Below, in pieces: positions 9,662 through 17,669 of a stretch of 64,000 nt of DNA. Below the pieces are notes generated by a model that ran no database searches, was not told the origin of the DNA, and saw nothing but the letters and a program-made list of their open reading frames with translations. The position numbers and the translations under genes are program-made. The stretch is from Methylomonas methanica. Its GTDB lineage: Bacteria > Pseudomonadota > Gammaproteobacteria > Methylococcales > Methylomonadaceae. Position 1 is the first letter of the stretch. Each line of letters starts with the position of its first letter. The stretch is taken from positions 19,062 through 83,061 of the forward strand of contig LUUF01000087.1 in assembly GCA_001644045.1 (NCBI GenBank), in the 5' to 3' direction.

Positions 9662-10189
9662 CTACTTTTCGGTGATGGTTTTTAGCTCGGCCAAACTTTC
9701 CTCGAATTTCCCGCCTATCATCTTGTCCATGCTGAACACCAGGCTCATTACTTTGGAAAGATAAGGGCTGGGGCCGAAGATAGCCTGGGTGACGCGCGTC
9801 GAGTCACCCTCCGTTTGCAGAACAAATTCCAAGGTGTTTTGCGCCGGAAACGGTTTGATGAAGTCCATCCGGATGGTTATTTTAGCGGGCGGCATCGCGT
9901 CAATAATCTCCATGCGCCCCTGGCCGATGTCCTGGTTGCCGTCCCATTCGTACACCGCACCCGGCCCGCTGGCCGCGCCGCTGTATGTTCGCTTCATACC
10001 GGGGTCCACTTTTTCCCAGGCCGACCAGGTTTGCATGTTGTGCAAATCGCTGATCAACGGAAAAATCGTTTCCGGGGTAGCTTTGATTGTGATCGAGCGT
10101 TGTACGCGGAACGTATCGGGTTTGGTCGCCGCATAAATAAGTATGCAGGCGATGACTACGGCCAAGACAATTAGTATCGTTTTGATCAT
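9662..10189 (-). CDS. SRPBCC-domain protein with N-terminal membrane anchor
   Basis: 175 residues from the ATG at 10189, supported by AGGAAA just upstream; the longer open frame lacks a ribosome site and conserved sequence. An N-terminal hydrophobic segment (MIKTILIVLAVVIACILIYAA) is a membrane anchor or uncleaved signal. The rest is a polyketide-cyclase-like SRPBCC domain: SITIKATPETIFPLISDLHNM, WSAWEKVDPGMKRTYSG, GAVYEWDGN and a C-terminal helix KMIGGKFEESLAELK. It is the second SRPBCC gene in the cluster, with the ligand-binding domain likely periplasmic. Function unknown. Confidence 0.86.
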   Translation of the reverse strand: MIKTILIVLAVVIACILIYAATKPDTFRVQRSITIKATPETIFPLISDLHNMQTWSAWEKVDPGMKRTYSGAASGPGAVYEWDGNQDIGQGRMEIIDAMPPAKITIRMDFIKPFPAQNTLEFVLQTEGDSTRVTQAIFGPSPYLSKVMSLVFSMDKMIGGKFEESLAELKTITEK

Positions 10190-10224
10190 CGGATTTTCCT
10201 CGATAGTGCAATAGAACCAAGAGA

Positions 10225-10707
10225 TTATGTTTTGCGCCGATACTGCGCCGTCATGAATAGCTGCCATTGGCCTTCGTCGTCGAGCAGATACGAAGTCAGT
10301 AAGCGTTGTTGCGGACTCTGGATAGTGATTACGTCGCGCTGATTGGCTAACTTGCCTTCGCTAGTGCAGCACGGACCTTCGGTATTCAGCGTTAGCGCAG
10401 TGCCATTGGCGTCCAGCGCGCCGTCGTAAATCCAGAGATGGGTCATCATCGAACCTATCCAGGTGCCTACAAAGCGCTGCTGCCTAGTGTCGTAACCCAA
10501 TGTCATCAACATAGTCGCCGTGCCGCCGCCCGGCATTTCGCCGCAACCCTCGCACAATAGCCACAATCCTCCCAAGCTGCGCACGCTCTCGGAACCTTCG
10601 AATTTCTCGGGCGGCTGGCCAGGTTCCATTACGCATTCGGACACATAGGTCCATTCGCCAATCAATTGTTGTAACCATTCGTGTTCTTTCTGCAGGTCAA
10701 TTTTCAT
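10225..10707 (-). CDS. DUF1579 family protein
   Basis: 160 residues. The N-terminal EHEWLQQLIGEWTYVSECVMEPGQPPEKFEGSESVRSLGGLWL and the middle TMLMTLGYDTRQQRFVGTWIGSMMTHLWIYDG are typical for DUF1579, a predicted beta-barrel of unknown function commonly encoded with DGPF and SRPBCC genes. AGAGGAAT precedes the ATG. Spacing of 25 bases to the preceding DGPF gene and 35 bases to the next SRPBCC gene places it in one operon. Confidence 0.86.
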   Translation of the reverse strand: MKIDLQKEHEWLQQLIGEWTYVSECVMEPGQPPEKFEGSESVRSLGGLWLLCEGCGEMPGGGTATMLMTLGYDTRQQRFVGTWIGSMMTHLWIYDGALDANGTALTLNTEGPCCTSEGKLANQRDVITIQSPQQRLLTSYLLDDEGQWQLFMTAQYRRKT

Positions 10708-10732
10708 TGCTTATTCCTCTTCGGTTGCGTTT

Positions 10733-11086
10733 TTACGATGGCAGGCCCGGAATCTCGATCAGCGGCCGCACTTCGACGGTGCCCTTGCGCGCCATCGGAA
10801 TCTGTTCGGCGATAGCAATGGCTGCATCCAGATCCCGGGCTTCAACCAAATAGTAGCCGCCCAGTTGTTCGCGGGTTTCCGCGAACGGGCCGTCGGTGAC
10901 GAAGCGCTTGCCATCGCGTACCCGCACGCTGGTAGCCATGGCTGTGGGTTGCAACGGACTGGCCGCCAGGTATTGGCCGTCGGCTTTGAGTTTGTGTGCG
11001 AGTTGGGTGGACTCGACATAACAGGCTTGCCGCTCGGCTTCGTCCAGGCTGTGCTCTTCTAGATAAATCAGTAACATATATTTCAT
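10733..11086 (-). CDS. YCII-related DGPF-domain protein
   Basis: 117 residues from the ATG at 11086, which has a strong AGAGGAGAC ribosome site and begins with the family's usual MKYMLLIYLEE. The signature FVTDGPFAETREQLGGYYLVEA contains the DGPF tetrapeptide that names these YCII-like proteins, and the C-terminal RKGTVEVRPLIEI is also typical. DGPF proteins are small cytoplasmic proteins of unknown activity and the hallmark genomic neighbour of ECF42 sigma factors; the ECF42 gene here is at 16420-17661. Eleven bases separate it from the upstream VOC gene stop. Confidence 0.9.
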   Translation of the reverse strand: MKYMLLIYLEEHSLDEAERQACYVESTQLAHKLKADGQYLAASPLQPTAMATSVRVRDGKRFVTDGPFAETREQLGGYYLVEARDLDAAIAIAEQIPMARKGTVEVRPLIEIPGLPS

Positions 11087-11097
11087 CAGAGTCTCCT

Positions 11098-11505
11098 CTA
11101 GCCTTGGCACGCCGCGCCGGGCTCCATGTAACAATATTCCCAGATGTGGCCATCCGGATCCTGAAAGCCGTGCGCATACATAAAACCGTGATCTTGCGGT
11201 TCCTTGTAAAGCGTGCCGCCGGCGGCGATGGCAGTGCTGACGATGGTATCGACTTTTTCCCGGCTTTCCGCCGATAGGCACAGCAACATTTCCGTACTTT
11301 TTGTGGCGTCGCAAATGGCTTTGGGCGTGAAGGACTGGAAGAAGTTTTCGGTCAGCAACATCACGAAAATATCGTCGCTGACGATCATGCAAGTTGCGTC
11401 GTCGTTGGTAAATTGCGGATTGAAGCTGTAACCCAGCCGGGTAAAGAACGCGATGGAAATAGGCAGATTTTTCACGGCTAAGTTGACGAAAACTTGTGTG
11501 GCCAT
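11098..11505 (-). CDS. VOC-family (glyoxalase-like) protein
   Basis: 135 residues from the ATG at 11505, preceded by AAAGGAGCC. The protein starts MATQVFVNLAVKNLPISIAFFTRLGYSFNP and ends HGFMYAHGFQDPDGHIWEYCYMEP, both typical of the vicinal-oxygen-chelate subgroup related to bleomycin-resistance and glyoxalase proteins. Metal-ligand residues cannot be proven from sequence alone. Second VOC gene of the cluster; substrate unknown. Confidence 0.87.
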   Translation of the reverse strand: MATQVFVNLAVKNLPISIAFFTRLGYSFNPQFTNDDATCMIVSDDIFVMLLTENFFQSFTPKAICDATKSTEMLLCLSAESREKVDTIVSTAIAAGGTLYKEPQDHGFMYAHGFQDPDGHIWEYCYMEPGAACQG

Positions 11506-11549
11506 ATTGGCTCCTTTTATAAAATTGGTAGAAATACCGGTTGCCGGTT

Positions 11550-12041
11550 TTATGCAGTTCCGCCGCCCGCCGCTTGCGCTGCGAAAAATGCGGCCATACG
11601 GCTGGGCATTTCGCTGGGATCGACGTCTTCGATATGCGTGGCTATCAGCCACTGATGGCCGAACGGATCGCAAACCGCGCCCATCCGGTCGCCCCAGAAT
11701 TGGTTGGCTGGCGGCATCGTCGATGTGGCACCGGCCTTTATCGCGGCGGTAAAGGCCGTATCGACATCCGCAACGTACAAGAATAGTTTGACCGGTGTGC
11801 CGCCCAGGGTTTTCGGTGAATGATCGCTGCAATGCGGATTTTCGTCGGCGAGCATGAATATCGAATCGCCGATTTTGAATTCGGCGTGAACTATGTTGCC
11901 GTCCGGTGCATTCAGCCGGGATAACTCGCTGGCCGCGAAGGCCTTTTTATAAAACTCCAGCGCATCCGCCGCGCCTTGCACCACCAGATATGTGGTAAGT
12001 GTGTGATAGCCTTCGGGTATGGGTTTAATGGTGGTGGTCAT
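11550..12041 (-). CDS. VOC-superfamily protein, PhnB-like
   Basis: 163 residues from the ATG at 12041, supported by an AGGAAA ribosome site; residues upstream in the longer frame are not conserved. The N-terminus IPEGYHTLTTYLVVQGAADALEFYKKAF is characteristic, with SRLNAPDGNIVHAEFKIGDS, the central LFLYVADVDTAFTAAIKAGA and the C-terminal GDRMGAVCDPFGHQWLIATH. It is the first gene behind the promoter-like motif at 12092-12120 and probably heads the eight-gene transcription unit running to the beta-lactamase gene. Confidence 0.88.
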   Translation of the reverse strand: MTTTIKPIPEGYHTLTTYLVVQGAADALEFYKKAFAASELSRLNAPDGNIVHAEFKIGDSIFMLADENPHCSDHSPKTLGGTPVKLFLYVADVDTAFTAAIKAGATSTMPPANQFWGDRMGAVCDPFGHQWLIATHIEDVDPSEMPSRMAAFFAAQAAGGGTA

Positions 12042-12091
12042 GGGGTTTTCCTCGTTTGGGGTTGAGTACTGATAAATATGGTTTGCATCCT

Positions 12092-12120
12092 TAGTCGAAC
12101 GGCGACTGCTCAAATCGACA
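12092..12120 (-). promoter_or_regulatory. predicted ECF42-type promoter upstream of the VOC gene
   Basis: On the minus strand this reads TGTCGA, 17 bases, CGACTA, about 50 bases before the VOC start at 12041. The identical two hexamers with identical spacing occur at 12573-12601 before the neighbouring DGPF gene. TGTCGA in the -35 and a CGA-type -10 agree with the promoter motif reported for ECF42 sigma factors, as I remember it. The match between the two copies is seen directly; assignment to the sigma factor at 16420-17661 is inference. Confidence 0.7.
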
Positions 12121-12160
12121 TCACGTTAAAATTTTTTTGTTCCCCAGGTTGGGCCGCATT

Positions 12161-12538
12161 TCAATTAACCAGACCCAGCGCTTCCAAGGTTTTCGGATCT
12201 TCCGCTACCGGCCGAATTTCCACGCAACCCAACTTCGCTCCGGGAATTCGCGCGGCCACCTGGATCGCTTCGTTCAAATCGTCGGCTTCGATCAGGTAAT
12301 AGCCGCCGAGTTGTTCCTTGGTTTCCGCAAACGGGCCGTCGGTGATGCTTACTTTACCGCCGCGCACCCGCAGCGTGATGGCGGCATTGGCCGGCAGCAG
12401 CCGATTGCAGCTCAGGTAATGACCGCTGTTGCGGATGGCTTGGGTAAATTCGGTGTATTCGTCAAAGTGTTTGGCTGCGGCCTCATCGGTCATTTGTTCC
12501 ATCACGGTTTCGGCGCAAATCAGGCAAAGGTATTTCAT
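12161..12538 (-). CDS. YCII-related DGPF-domain protein
   Basis: 125 residues from the ATG at 12538, which has a CGAGGAAT ribosome site and starts MKYLCLICAE as usual for the family. It contains SITDGPFAETKEQLGGYYLIEADDLNEA, a second copy of the DGPF signature in this cluster, and ends IPGAKLGCVEIRPVAED. The protein is paralogous to that at 10733-11086. It has its own promoter-like motif at 12573-12601 and is the most upstream gene of the cluster, so it may be transcribed separately or together with the following genes. Confidence 0.9.
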   Translation of the reverse strand: MKYLCLICAETVMEQMTDEAAAKHFDEYTEFTQAIRNSGHYLSCNRLLPANAAITLRVRGGKVSITDGPFAETKEQLGGYYLIEADDLNEAIQVAARIPGAKLGCVEIRPVAEDPKTLEALGLVN

Positions 12539-12572
12539 GGTCAATTCCTCGGGCAATAGTGTTCACACTGAA

Positions 12573-12601
12573 TAGTCGTTTAGGGCTGGGCAAATTCGAC
12601 A
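12573..12601 (-). promoter_or_regulatory. predicted ECF42-type promoter upstream of the DGPF gene
   Basis: The minus strand reads TGTCGA, 17 bases, CGACTA, ending about 35 bases before the ATG at 12538. Hexamers and spacing equal those of the motif at 12092-12120, while the 17-base spacers differ in sequence, which is what two independently maintained promoters of one sigma factor would look like. Confidence 0.7.
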
Positions 12602-12703
12602 ACTAGGCTGCTTTTAGCAAAAAAGCTTGTAACTATTCAGCGAATCATAAAGCCCGGCAAATCGTTAAAAGTATGTCTCTCTCCGAAGGCGGAGTCGTGA
12701 ATG

Positions 12704-12813
12704 CCCCCTCTCCTTGCGGGAGAGGGTTGGGGTGAGGGGGAATAAACTATTGTTTTACATGCCCTCATCCTAACCTTCTCCTTTATACCCCATGGGTACG
12801 GAGGGAGAAGGGA
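12704..12813. repeat. dispersed imperfect palindromic repeat, copy B
   Basis: The stretch 12539-12969 has no gene. Besides the promoter at 12573-12601 it holds this repeat: hairpin CCCCCTCTCC-TTGC-GGGAGAGGG followed by TTGGGGTGAGGGGG, then about 25 unrelated bases, then GCCCTCATCCTAACCTTCTC and a second arm GGAGGGAGAAGGG. It has the same architecture and orientation as the element at 2582-2680. No coding potential is apparent. Confidence 0.7.
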
Positions 12814-12969
12814 CTGTTTCGGCTTTTACTACATCCTTCACCAGGTGGGCATTGGTACTAAGAGCTGAATAGTTACAGTTTCTCGCGCCTTGCCGTTGAG
12901 CCGAAGCCGGCAGTCGCTTACCATGGAAAGATCGACCTCAATTTTTCACAATCTGACCGGAGATGAACG

Positions 12970-13464
12970 ATGACCCTATGCCCTTGCGGCTCCAAACTGG
13001 ATTATGCCGAATGCTGCGGCCCGATCATCGACGGTGCGCTCGCGCCCACCGCCGAGGCCTTAATGCGCTCGCGCTACACGGCTTTCGTACAACGGAAGCT
13101 GGACCATATCGAACGTACCCACGCCCCGGAAATTAAGGACGATTTCAATCGAGCGGAAGCCGAGCGGATGGCGGAAGAATGCGAATGGCGCAGCCTGGAA
13201 ATTCGCAATGCCACGGAAACCGGCGATACGGCGCAAGTCGAATTTACGATAAAGTTTCGCCGCGACAAACAGGACAGAGTACAAACCGAGTTAGCCAGTT
13301 TCCGCCGCGAAAACGGCGAGTGGCTGTATGTCAGCGGCGATCTTAATCCCAAGGTGACGCAACGAGTAGTCAGTAAGGTGGGCCGCAACGATCCGTGTCC
13401 GTGCGGGTCGGGTAAAAAAGCCAAAAAATGCTGCGGCACCACGACTGAATTAGAGCAGGAATGA
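12970..13464 (+). CDS. ychJ: YchJ family SEC-C zinc-binding protein
   Basis: 164 residues. It begins [19 protein letters not shown], includes the YchJ-specific [11 protein letters not shown] segment and a central NTF2-like domain (YchJ middle domain), and ends with a second SEC-C motif [17 protein letters not shown]. The two CPCGS...CC zinc ligand sets at both ends are diagnostic of YchJ (UPF0225). The molecular role is unknown. Its stop overlaps the next start (ATGA), so it is co-translated with the cysteine-cluster protein downstream. Confidence 0.93.
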   Translation: MTLCPCGSKLDYAECCGPIIDGALAPTAEALMRSRYTAFVQRKLDHIERTHAPEIKDDFNRAEAERMAEECEWRSLEIRNATETGDTAQVEFTIKFRRDKQDRVQTELASFRRENGEWLYVSGDLNPKVTQRVVSKVGRNDPCPCGSGKKAKKCCGTTTELEQE

Positions 13465-14225
13465 CGCAGCGTTTTCACTGCACCGCGTGCGGCAAGTGCT
13501 GTTACGGACAGTTGCCGCTGACGGTAAACGATGCGTTTAAGCATGCCGACCGCTTTCCGCTGGCCATGGTTTGGACGCCGTTACGGCAAGGCGGCAAAGA
13601 CTTTGCGACGGTGTCGCAGTTGGGGGCCACGATAAAACTAGCCAATCGGAAAGAATTGGCGGTATTGATTGTGCCAACTGCCTATATTCCCCCGTCGTTT
13701 CCGTGCCCAGCGCTGGCGGCCGATAATCTGTGCGGCATTCACGCCGATAAACCCTCGCGTTGCCGCACCATGCCGTTTTACCCGTATCGGCAGGAGCAAT
13801 TTCAAGCCGAGTTATTAAAACCGCAACCTGGTTGGGCTTGCGATACCTCAGAATCGGCGCCGCTGGTGTTTGCCGACAAGAAAATTCTGTTTCGCGAAGA
13901 TTTTGATGCAGAGCGCCAGGAATTGGAGGAACAGATTCCACAGATCCGCCGCTATGCCGACTATATGTTGAAGTACACGCCGCAGTTGGTCGATAACCTC
14001 GCCAAAGTGTCGCTCAAGCCCAAGGGCGGACAAGTGGTGACCAGCCTCTCGTCATTTCTGACCGCGATTCGCCACCCCAATGCCCAACAGATTGCCCGGC
14101 AGCAACTGCCGGTGTTGAACAGTTATGTAGAGGAAACCGCCTCCGAATCCAGCCTGGTGGAATACCATCGCCATTATTTAAGCGGGGCCAAAGAAATGCA
14201 GTATTTAGCCCAGCAAGCCCGATAA
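13461..14225 (+). CDS. YkgJ family cysteine-cluster protein
   Basis: 254 residues. The N-terminus [17 protein letters not shown] has the CxxCxxCC cluster typical of YkgJ-like putative metal-binding proteins, and further cysteines occur in [30 protein letters not shown], together forming a likely zinc or iron-sulfur site. The rest is a helical extension without a recognised domain. It overlaps the ychJ stop by four bases, forming a two-gene operon in which both products carry cysteine-rich metal sites. Function is unknown. Confidence 0.87.
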   Translation: MTQRFHCTACGKCCYGQLPLTVNDAFKHADRFPLAMVWTPLRQGGKDFATVSQLGATIKLANRKELAVLIVPTAYIPPSFPCPALAADNLCGIHADKPSRCRTMPFYPYRQEQFQAELLKPQPGWACDTSESAPLVFADKKILFREDFDAERQELEEQIPQIRRYADYMLKYTPQLVDNLAKVSLKPKGGQVVTSLSSFLTAIRHPNAQQIARQQLPVLNSYVEETASESSLVEYHRHYLSGAKEMQYLAQQAR

Positions 14226-14438
14226 CTATTCGCCTTGCCAGTTGTCGCAACTCATGAAAAAAAACCGATTGGCTTTGGTTACTAGAACCTGAATGGGAAA
14301 CATGTTTGCAACTGTACTGGTATTATCCGCGAGCCAGTTGTGCTTGACCCCGGATCACTCTACCGACTCAAAATAGACAGGCGGTTGAGCTTTCCAATGA
14401 CCGCTAATGGGCAATAATCTGAATCTCCCTTTGTTGAA

Positions 14439-14516
14439 GTAGGCTGGGTTGAATGATAATGAAACCCAGCTAGAAGCTATTAAAGCTGGGTATCGCTGCC
14501 GCTCAACCCAGCCTAC
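14439..14516. repeat. dispersed palindromic repeat, second family, copy C
   Basis: Within the gene-free stretch 14226-14670. The ends GTAGGCTGGGTTGA and CTCAACCCAGCCTAC are inverted repeats of each other, and inside GCTGGGTT pairs again with AACCCAGC at 14463-14470. A related element with the same order of arms lies at 26217-26291. Such GTAGG-TGGG-type palindromes are common intergenic repeats in gammaproteobacteria. The remainder of the stretch shows nothing recognisable. Confidence 0.7.
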
Positions 14517-14670
14517 ACCACTGTCGCTCCACCCAGTCTACGATCCTAATGTTAACTTAGAAGAAGCGGGTCTGTGTTCACGATGCGAATGGGGGGATGC
14601 ATATGCAACGGCTAACTGTGAAAAGTACTAACAAATTATTCAATGAAGCAACCAAGTATAAGGACGACAT

Positions 14671-15501
14671 GTGCCAAATTCATCTATCGAACGCATTCTA
14701 ATTCTTGCCAAAACCTATCCGTCGCCGAGTTCCAAGTATATGGAAACGTCCTGCGTTGCAGGAATAACCGATAAGGGATTGATGCGACGGCTTTATCCAG
14801 TGCCGTTTCGTTTGCTGGAAGGCGCGCAGCAATTCAGCAAGTGGCAGTGGATTAACGTTAGAACAATTAAGGCACCGCAGGATCATCGGAAAGAGAGTTA
14901 TCGATTATTTGTAGATACATTGGCTTGCGGCGAAAAGATTGAAAGCAAGCAGAACTGGGCATTTAGGCGGTATTGGCTCGAGCAAATCCCATCGTTCGAT
15001 AGTTTCGGCGACATCGAGCGATCACGGATCGATGATGGTTTGTCGCTTTCGCTGCTGCGGCCGAAAAAAGTTTTTAAACTCGAAATTGCCAAAGCCAAAA
15101 GCCTGGATTGGACACCGGAAGAAAAAGAAAAGCTATTGTGTGAGCAGACGCAAGACGATCTGTTTTCGCAGGAGGACGCGGAACGTGATTTTGCGACATT
15201 GCGAAAAGTGCCGTTTGATTTTTACTACCACTACCTTTGTGATACGGCGGAAGGCGAGAAAGAATATCACCATAAGATTGTGGACTGGGAGGCCTGTGCG
15301 CTTTATTGGAATTGTGTCAAGAAGCACGGGTCAAACTGGGAAGTGCCATTTCGCGCTGGCTTGGAAGACAAATTGATAAGCAAAGACCTAATGTTTTTGA
15401 TGGGTAACCAGCACCGTTTTCAACACCAATGGCTGATTATTAGCATGATCTACCCACCTAAGCCACAGCCGCAGGAAGTGACGCAATTTTCCTTGTTTTA
15501 G
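14671..15501 (+). CDS. uncharacterised protein convergent with a DUF488 gene
   Basis: 276 residues with no domain that I recognise. The start (TTG at 14671 in this frame, protein MPNSSIERILILAKTYPSPSSKYMET) is followed by GITDKGLMRRLYPVPFRLLEG, a pattern suggesting a small nucleic-acid or nucleotide-handling domain, but that is only impression. It is acidic in the middle (WTPEEKEKLLCEQTQDDLFSQEDAE) and ends FQHQWLIISMIYPPKPQPQEVTQFSLF. Its last 44 bases overlap, tail to tail, with the DUF488 gene on the other strand. Such close association suggests the two act together, but no function can be assigned. Confidence 0.75.
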   Translation: MPNSSIERILILAKTYPSPSSKYMETSCVAGITDKGLMRRLYPVPFRLLEGAQQFSKWQWINVRTIKAPQDHRKESYRLFVDTLACGEKIESKQNWAFRRYWLEQIPSFDSFGDIERSRIDDGLSLSLLRPKKVFKLEIAKAKSLDWTPEEKEKLLCEQTQDDLFSQEDAERDFATLRKVPFDFYYHYLCDTAEGEKEYHHKIVDWEACALYWNCVKKHGSNWEVPFRAGLEDKLISKDLMFLMGNQHRFQHQWLIISMIYPPKPQPQEVTQFSLF

Positions 15502-15940
15502 ATTCGGCCCGGTTGATATGCACGATATCGGTTCCGTTATATTGGCGGATGGCGTTCGCTACCATTGAGCGATGGCAAAAACGGTAATCGGCTTCGTAGC
15601 AGAGTAAGGCACAATTTGAATAGACCGCGTTGTCCGCCACGTACGCGATGGCTTGATCCTGAGTGTGCAGGTATTTTAAAAAGCCTTCTGTGTAGCGTTT
15701 CCAATTATTGTCTTGCTTATATTGCTCCCTGACTGGCTTTGGGCAACCTAACGCTACGACGTGCAAGTATTCAATGCCTGAGAGATTAAGTAGGTTGGAT
15801 AGCGCCGTTTTGGCAAACCCAGGTTTCCGAGACCCCGGAAATTCGCGGATATCGATTACAGTGTCAATATGGTATTTTTTTAAAAGTGCCAGAAATGCAT
15901 CGATGTCGATGCCTTCATAACCTATGGTGTAAATCGTCAT
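15458..15940 (-). CDS. DUF488 domain-containing protein
   Basis: 160 residues from the ATG at 15940, chosen because GAGAGG lies upstream and the protein then starts MTIYTIGYEGIDIDAFL, the canonical DUF488 start. Further signatures are IDTVIDIREFPGSRKPGFAK and the late cysteine/histidine segment LLCYEADYRFCHRSMVA. DUF488 is a widespread family with no settled biochemical function; the CYE...CHR motif suggests metal or nucleotide binding. Its 3' end overlaps the convergent unknown gene by 44 bases. Confidence 0.9.
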   Translation of the reverse strand: MTIYTIGYEGIDIDAFLALLKKYHIDTVIDIREFPGSRKPGFAKTALSNLLNLSGIEYLHVVALGCPKPVREQYKQDNNWKRYTEGFLKYLHTQDQAIAYVADNAVYSNCALLCYEADYRFCHRSMVANAIRQYNGTDIVHINRAESKTRKIASLPAAVA

Positions 15941-16419
15941 TTTTTTGCCCTCTCGGCAATAGTTTAGCTGACGCCAGGCTTCGCCGATAGGTTTGTTTAT
16001 TGATTTTCGTTTACAGCAGCTAGACACATCTCCTCATTATGCCTCGGATTATTCACCCAATCGCTGACCGGTGTGGCGGCGATGTCTGGTAGGCGTCGTT
16101 ATCCAATAAGCGGAACACGCTGTCCTGGTCGGCGGCTTTCTCCTGCCATGGCGCATGGCTGGATCAGCATTACAGGCAATACGCGCAATAGATCAAGTTA
16201 TGAAAGTATAACTGCTGATTTGGGGGGTTTAGAGTGTCAGCTAATAGTCCACCTTAAGACGCTAGATAAAGATCCTTGGCAAGCGGCTTTTGGCCGAACG
16301 TGCCTATCAGAATGACGGGGCTCGAAACTTCTCATTTGTTGTGTCAAAAGCGGGCATGGTTCGCGACGCAAATGATGGAATATCACTTTAAACTCAATCG
16401 CCTATGTTTCCGAATTCTG
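15941..16419. other. intergenic region without supported gene
   Basis: This stretch separates the DUF488 start from the sigma-factor stop. Short open frames exist on both strands, but none has a ribosome site or recognisable sequence. A minus-strand stretch around 16060-16160 (DQDSVFRLLDNDAYQ) looks mildly protein-like but is bounded by stops, so it may be a gene remnant. Confidence 0.4.
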
Positions 16420-17661
16420 TCACTCGACACGGATTTCCCACAATCTGCGCGCCAAAAAGCGCCGCTCCGGTTCCTGACGTGTCAAAGCCAGGGCTTGTTC
16501 GTAAGCCGTGATCGCTTCGTCGGTTCTGCCCAAACGCCGGTACAAGTCAGCCCTCGCCGCGTGCGCTAGGTGATAATCGTTAAGGTCGCCGTTCTGTAAA
16601 ATCGCATCGATCAAAGCCAGCCCGGCCGCCGGTCCATCCCACATCGCTACTGCCACGGCCCGGTTTAATTCGATCACCGGCGAGGCATCGATGCGCAATA
16701 AGACTTCGTAGAGTGCGACGATTTGCGACCAGTCCGTGGCGGCGGCATGGCTGGCATTGGCGTGCACCGCGGCGATGGCGGCTTGCACGGCATATTGGCC
16801 ATAGCGCTGCGACACTAAGGCCCGCTGCACCAGTGCCGAACCTTCCGCGATGCGTTCGCTGTCCCACAAGCTGCGGTCTTGGTCGTCCAACAAAATCAGT
16901 TCGCCATCAGGTCCGGTTCTGGCGGCGCGGCGCGATTCGTGCAATAGCATCAACGCCAGTAAGCCTTGCGCTTCCGGCTCCGGCAGTAACTCGACCAACA
17001 AACGTCCCAAACGTATCGCCTCTTCCGACAAATCGTGCCGGGTTAGCGCAGCGCCGGACGAAGCGGAGTAACCTTCGTTGAACACTAGATAAACCACCCG
17101 CAGCACCGAGTCCAAGCGGTCGGCTAGTTCGGCGGGTGCGGGTACTTGGTAAGGAATGCGGGCGTCGCGGATCTTGGTTTTGGCGCGGACGATGCGCTGG
17201 GCAAGCGTTGGCGTTGGTGCCAGAAAGGCGCGGGCGATTTCCTCGGTCGCCAGGCCGCAGACTTCGCGTAACGTCAATGCGACTTGCGCATCCGGGGATA
17301 AGGCAGGATGGCAACAGGTGAAGATCAGCCGTAGGCGGTCGTCTTCCAGGCCTTCGTCATCCGTGTCGTCGGTTTCGCTGGCCGGATCTGCCAGGGTATC
17401 GGCATCCTCCAGCACGTCGAAGCGGGCTTGCCGGCGCAGGCCGTCGATGGCCTTGAAGCGGCCGGCCGACACCAACCAGGCGCGCGGATTGGCCGGCAAG
17501 CCGTTGCGCGGCCATTGTTCGAGAGCTGCGCGAAACGCGTCGTGCAGCGCTTCCTCGGCAACATCGAAATCGCCGAGCAGCCGAATCAAGGTTGCCAGCA
17601 CATGGCGGGATTCGCTTTGGTAGATTGCGTCGATTTTCTCGCGCACCGTCGTTTCGTTCAT
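16420..17661 (-). CDS. ECF42-type RNA polymerase sigma factor with C-terminal TPR extension
   Basis: 413 residues, about twice the length of a simple ECF sigma factor. Region 2 is at the N-terminus (ATLIRLLGDFDVAEEALHDAFRAALEQWP, then PRAWLVSAGRFKAIDGLRR). Region 4 lies near residues 125-175 (SPDAQVALTLREVCGLATEEIARAFL, TPTLAQRIVRAKTKIRD). The remaining 230 residues are a helical TPR-like extension (ALYEVLLRIDASPVIELNRAVAV, LGRTDEAITAYEQALALT). This architecture defines ECF42, which lacks a classical anti-sigma factor and is linked to DGPF genes; two DGPF genes lie 4-6 kb away. The gene follows marR by eight bases, so it is probably co-transcribed and controlled by that repressor. Confidence 0.93.
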   Translation of the reverse strand: MNETTVREKIDAIYQSESRHVLATLIRLLGDFDVAEEALHDAFRAALEQWPRNGLPANPRAWLVSAGRFKAIDGLRRQARFDVLEDADTLADPASETDDTDDEGLEDDRLRLIFTCCHPALSPDAQVALTLREVCGLATEEIARAFLAPTPTLAQRIVRAKTKIRDARIPYQVPAPAELADRLDSVLRVVYLVFNEGYSASSGAALTRHDLSEEAIRLGRLLVELLPEPEAQGLLALMLLHESRRAARTGPDGELILLDDQDRSLWDSERIAEGSALVQRALVSQRYGQYAVQAAIAAVHANASHAAATDWSQIVALYEVLLRIDASPVIELNRAVAVAMWDGPAAGLALIDAILQNGDLNDYHLAHAARADLYRRLGRTDEAITAYEQALALTRQEPERRFLARRLWEIRVE

Positions 17662-17669
17662 ATCGGCTT

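Noticed and set aside
11087..11392. N-terminal extension of the DGPF protein in the open frame reaching 11392
   Set aside because: It overlaps the upstream VOC gene in another frame, whereas the ATG at 11086 has a strong ribosome site and the family's normal N-terminus.
14449..14631. 60-codon plus-strand open frame beginning MNDNETQLE
   Set aside because: It starts inside the palindromic repeat at 14439-14516 and its sequence is that of the repeat read as protein; no ribosome site or family match.
16073..16569. Plus-strand open frames between DUF488 and the sigma factor
   Set aside because: No ribosome sites or recognisable motifs, and part overlaps the sigma factor gene in antisense.
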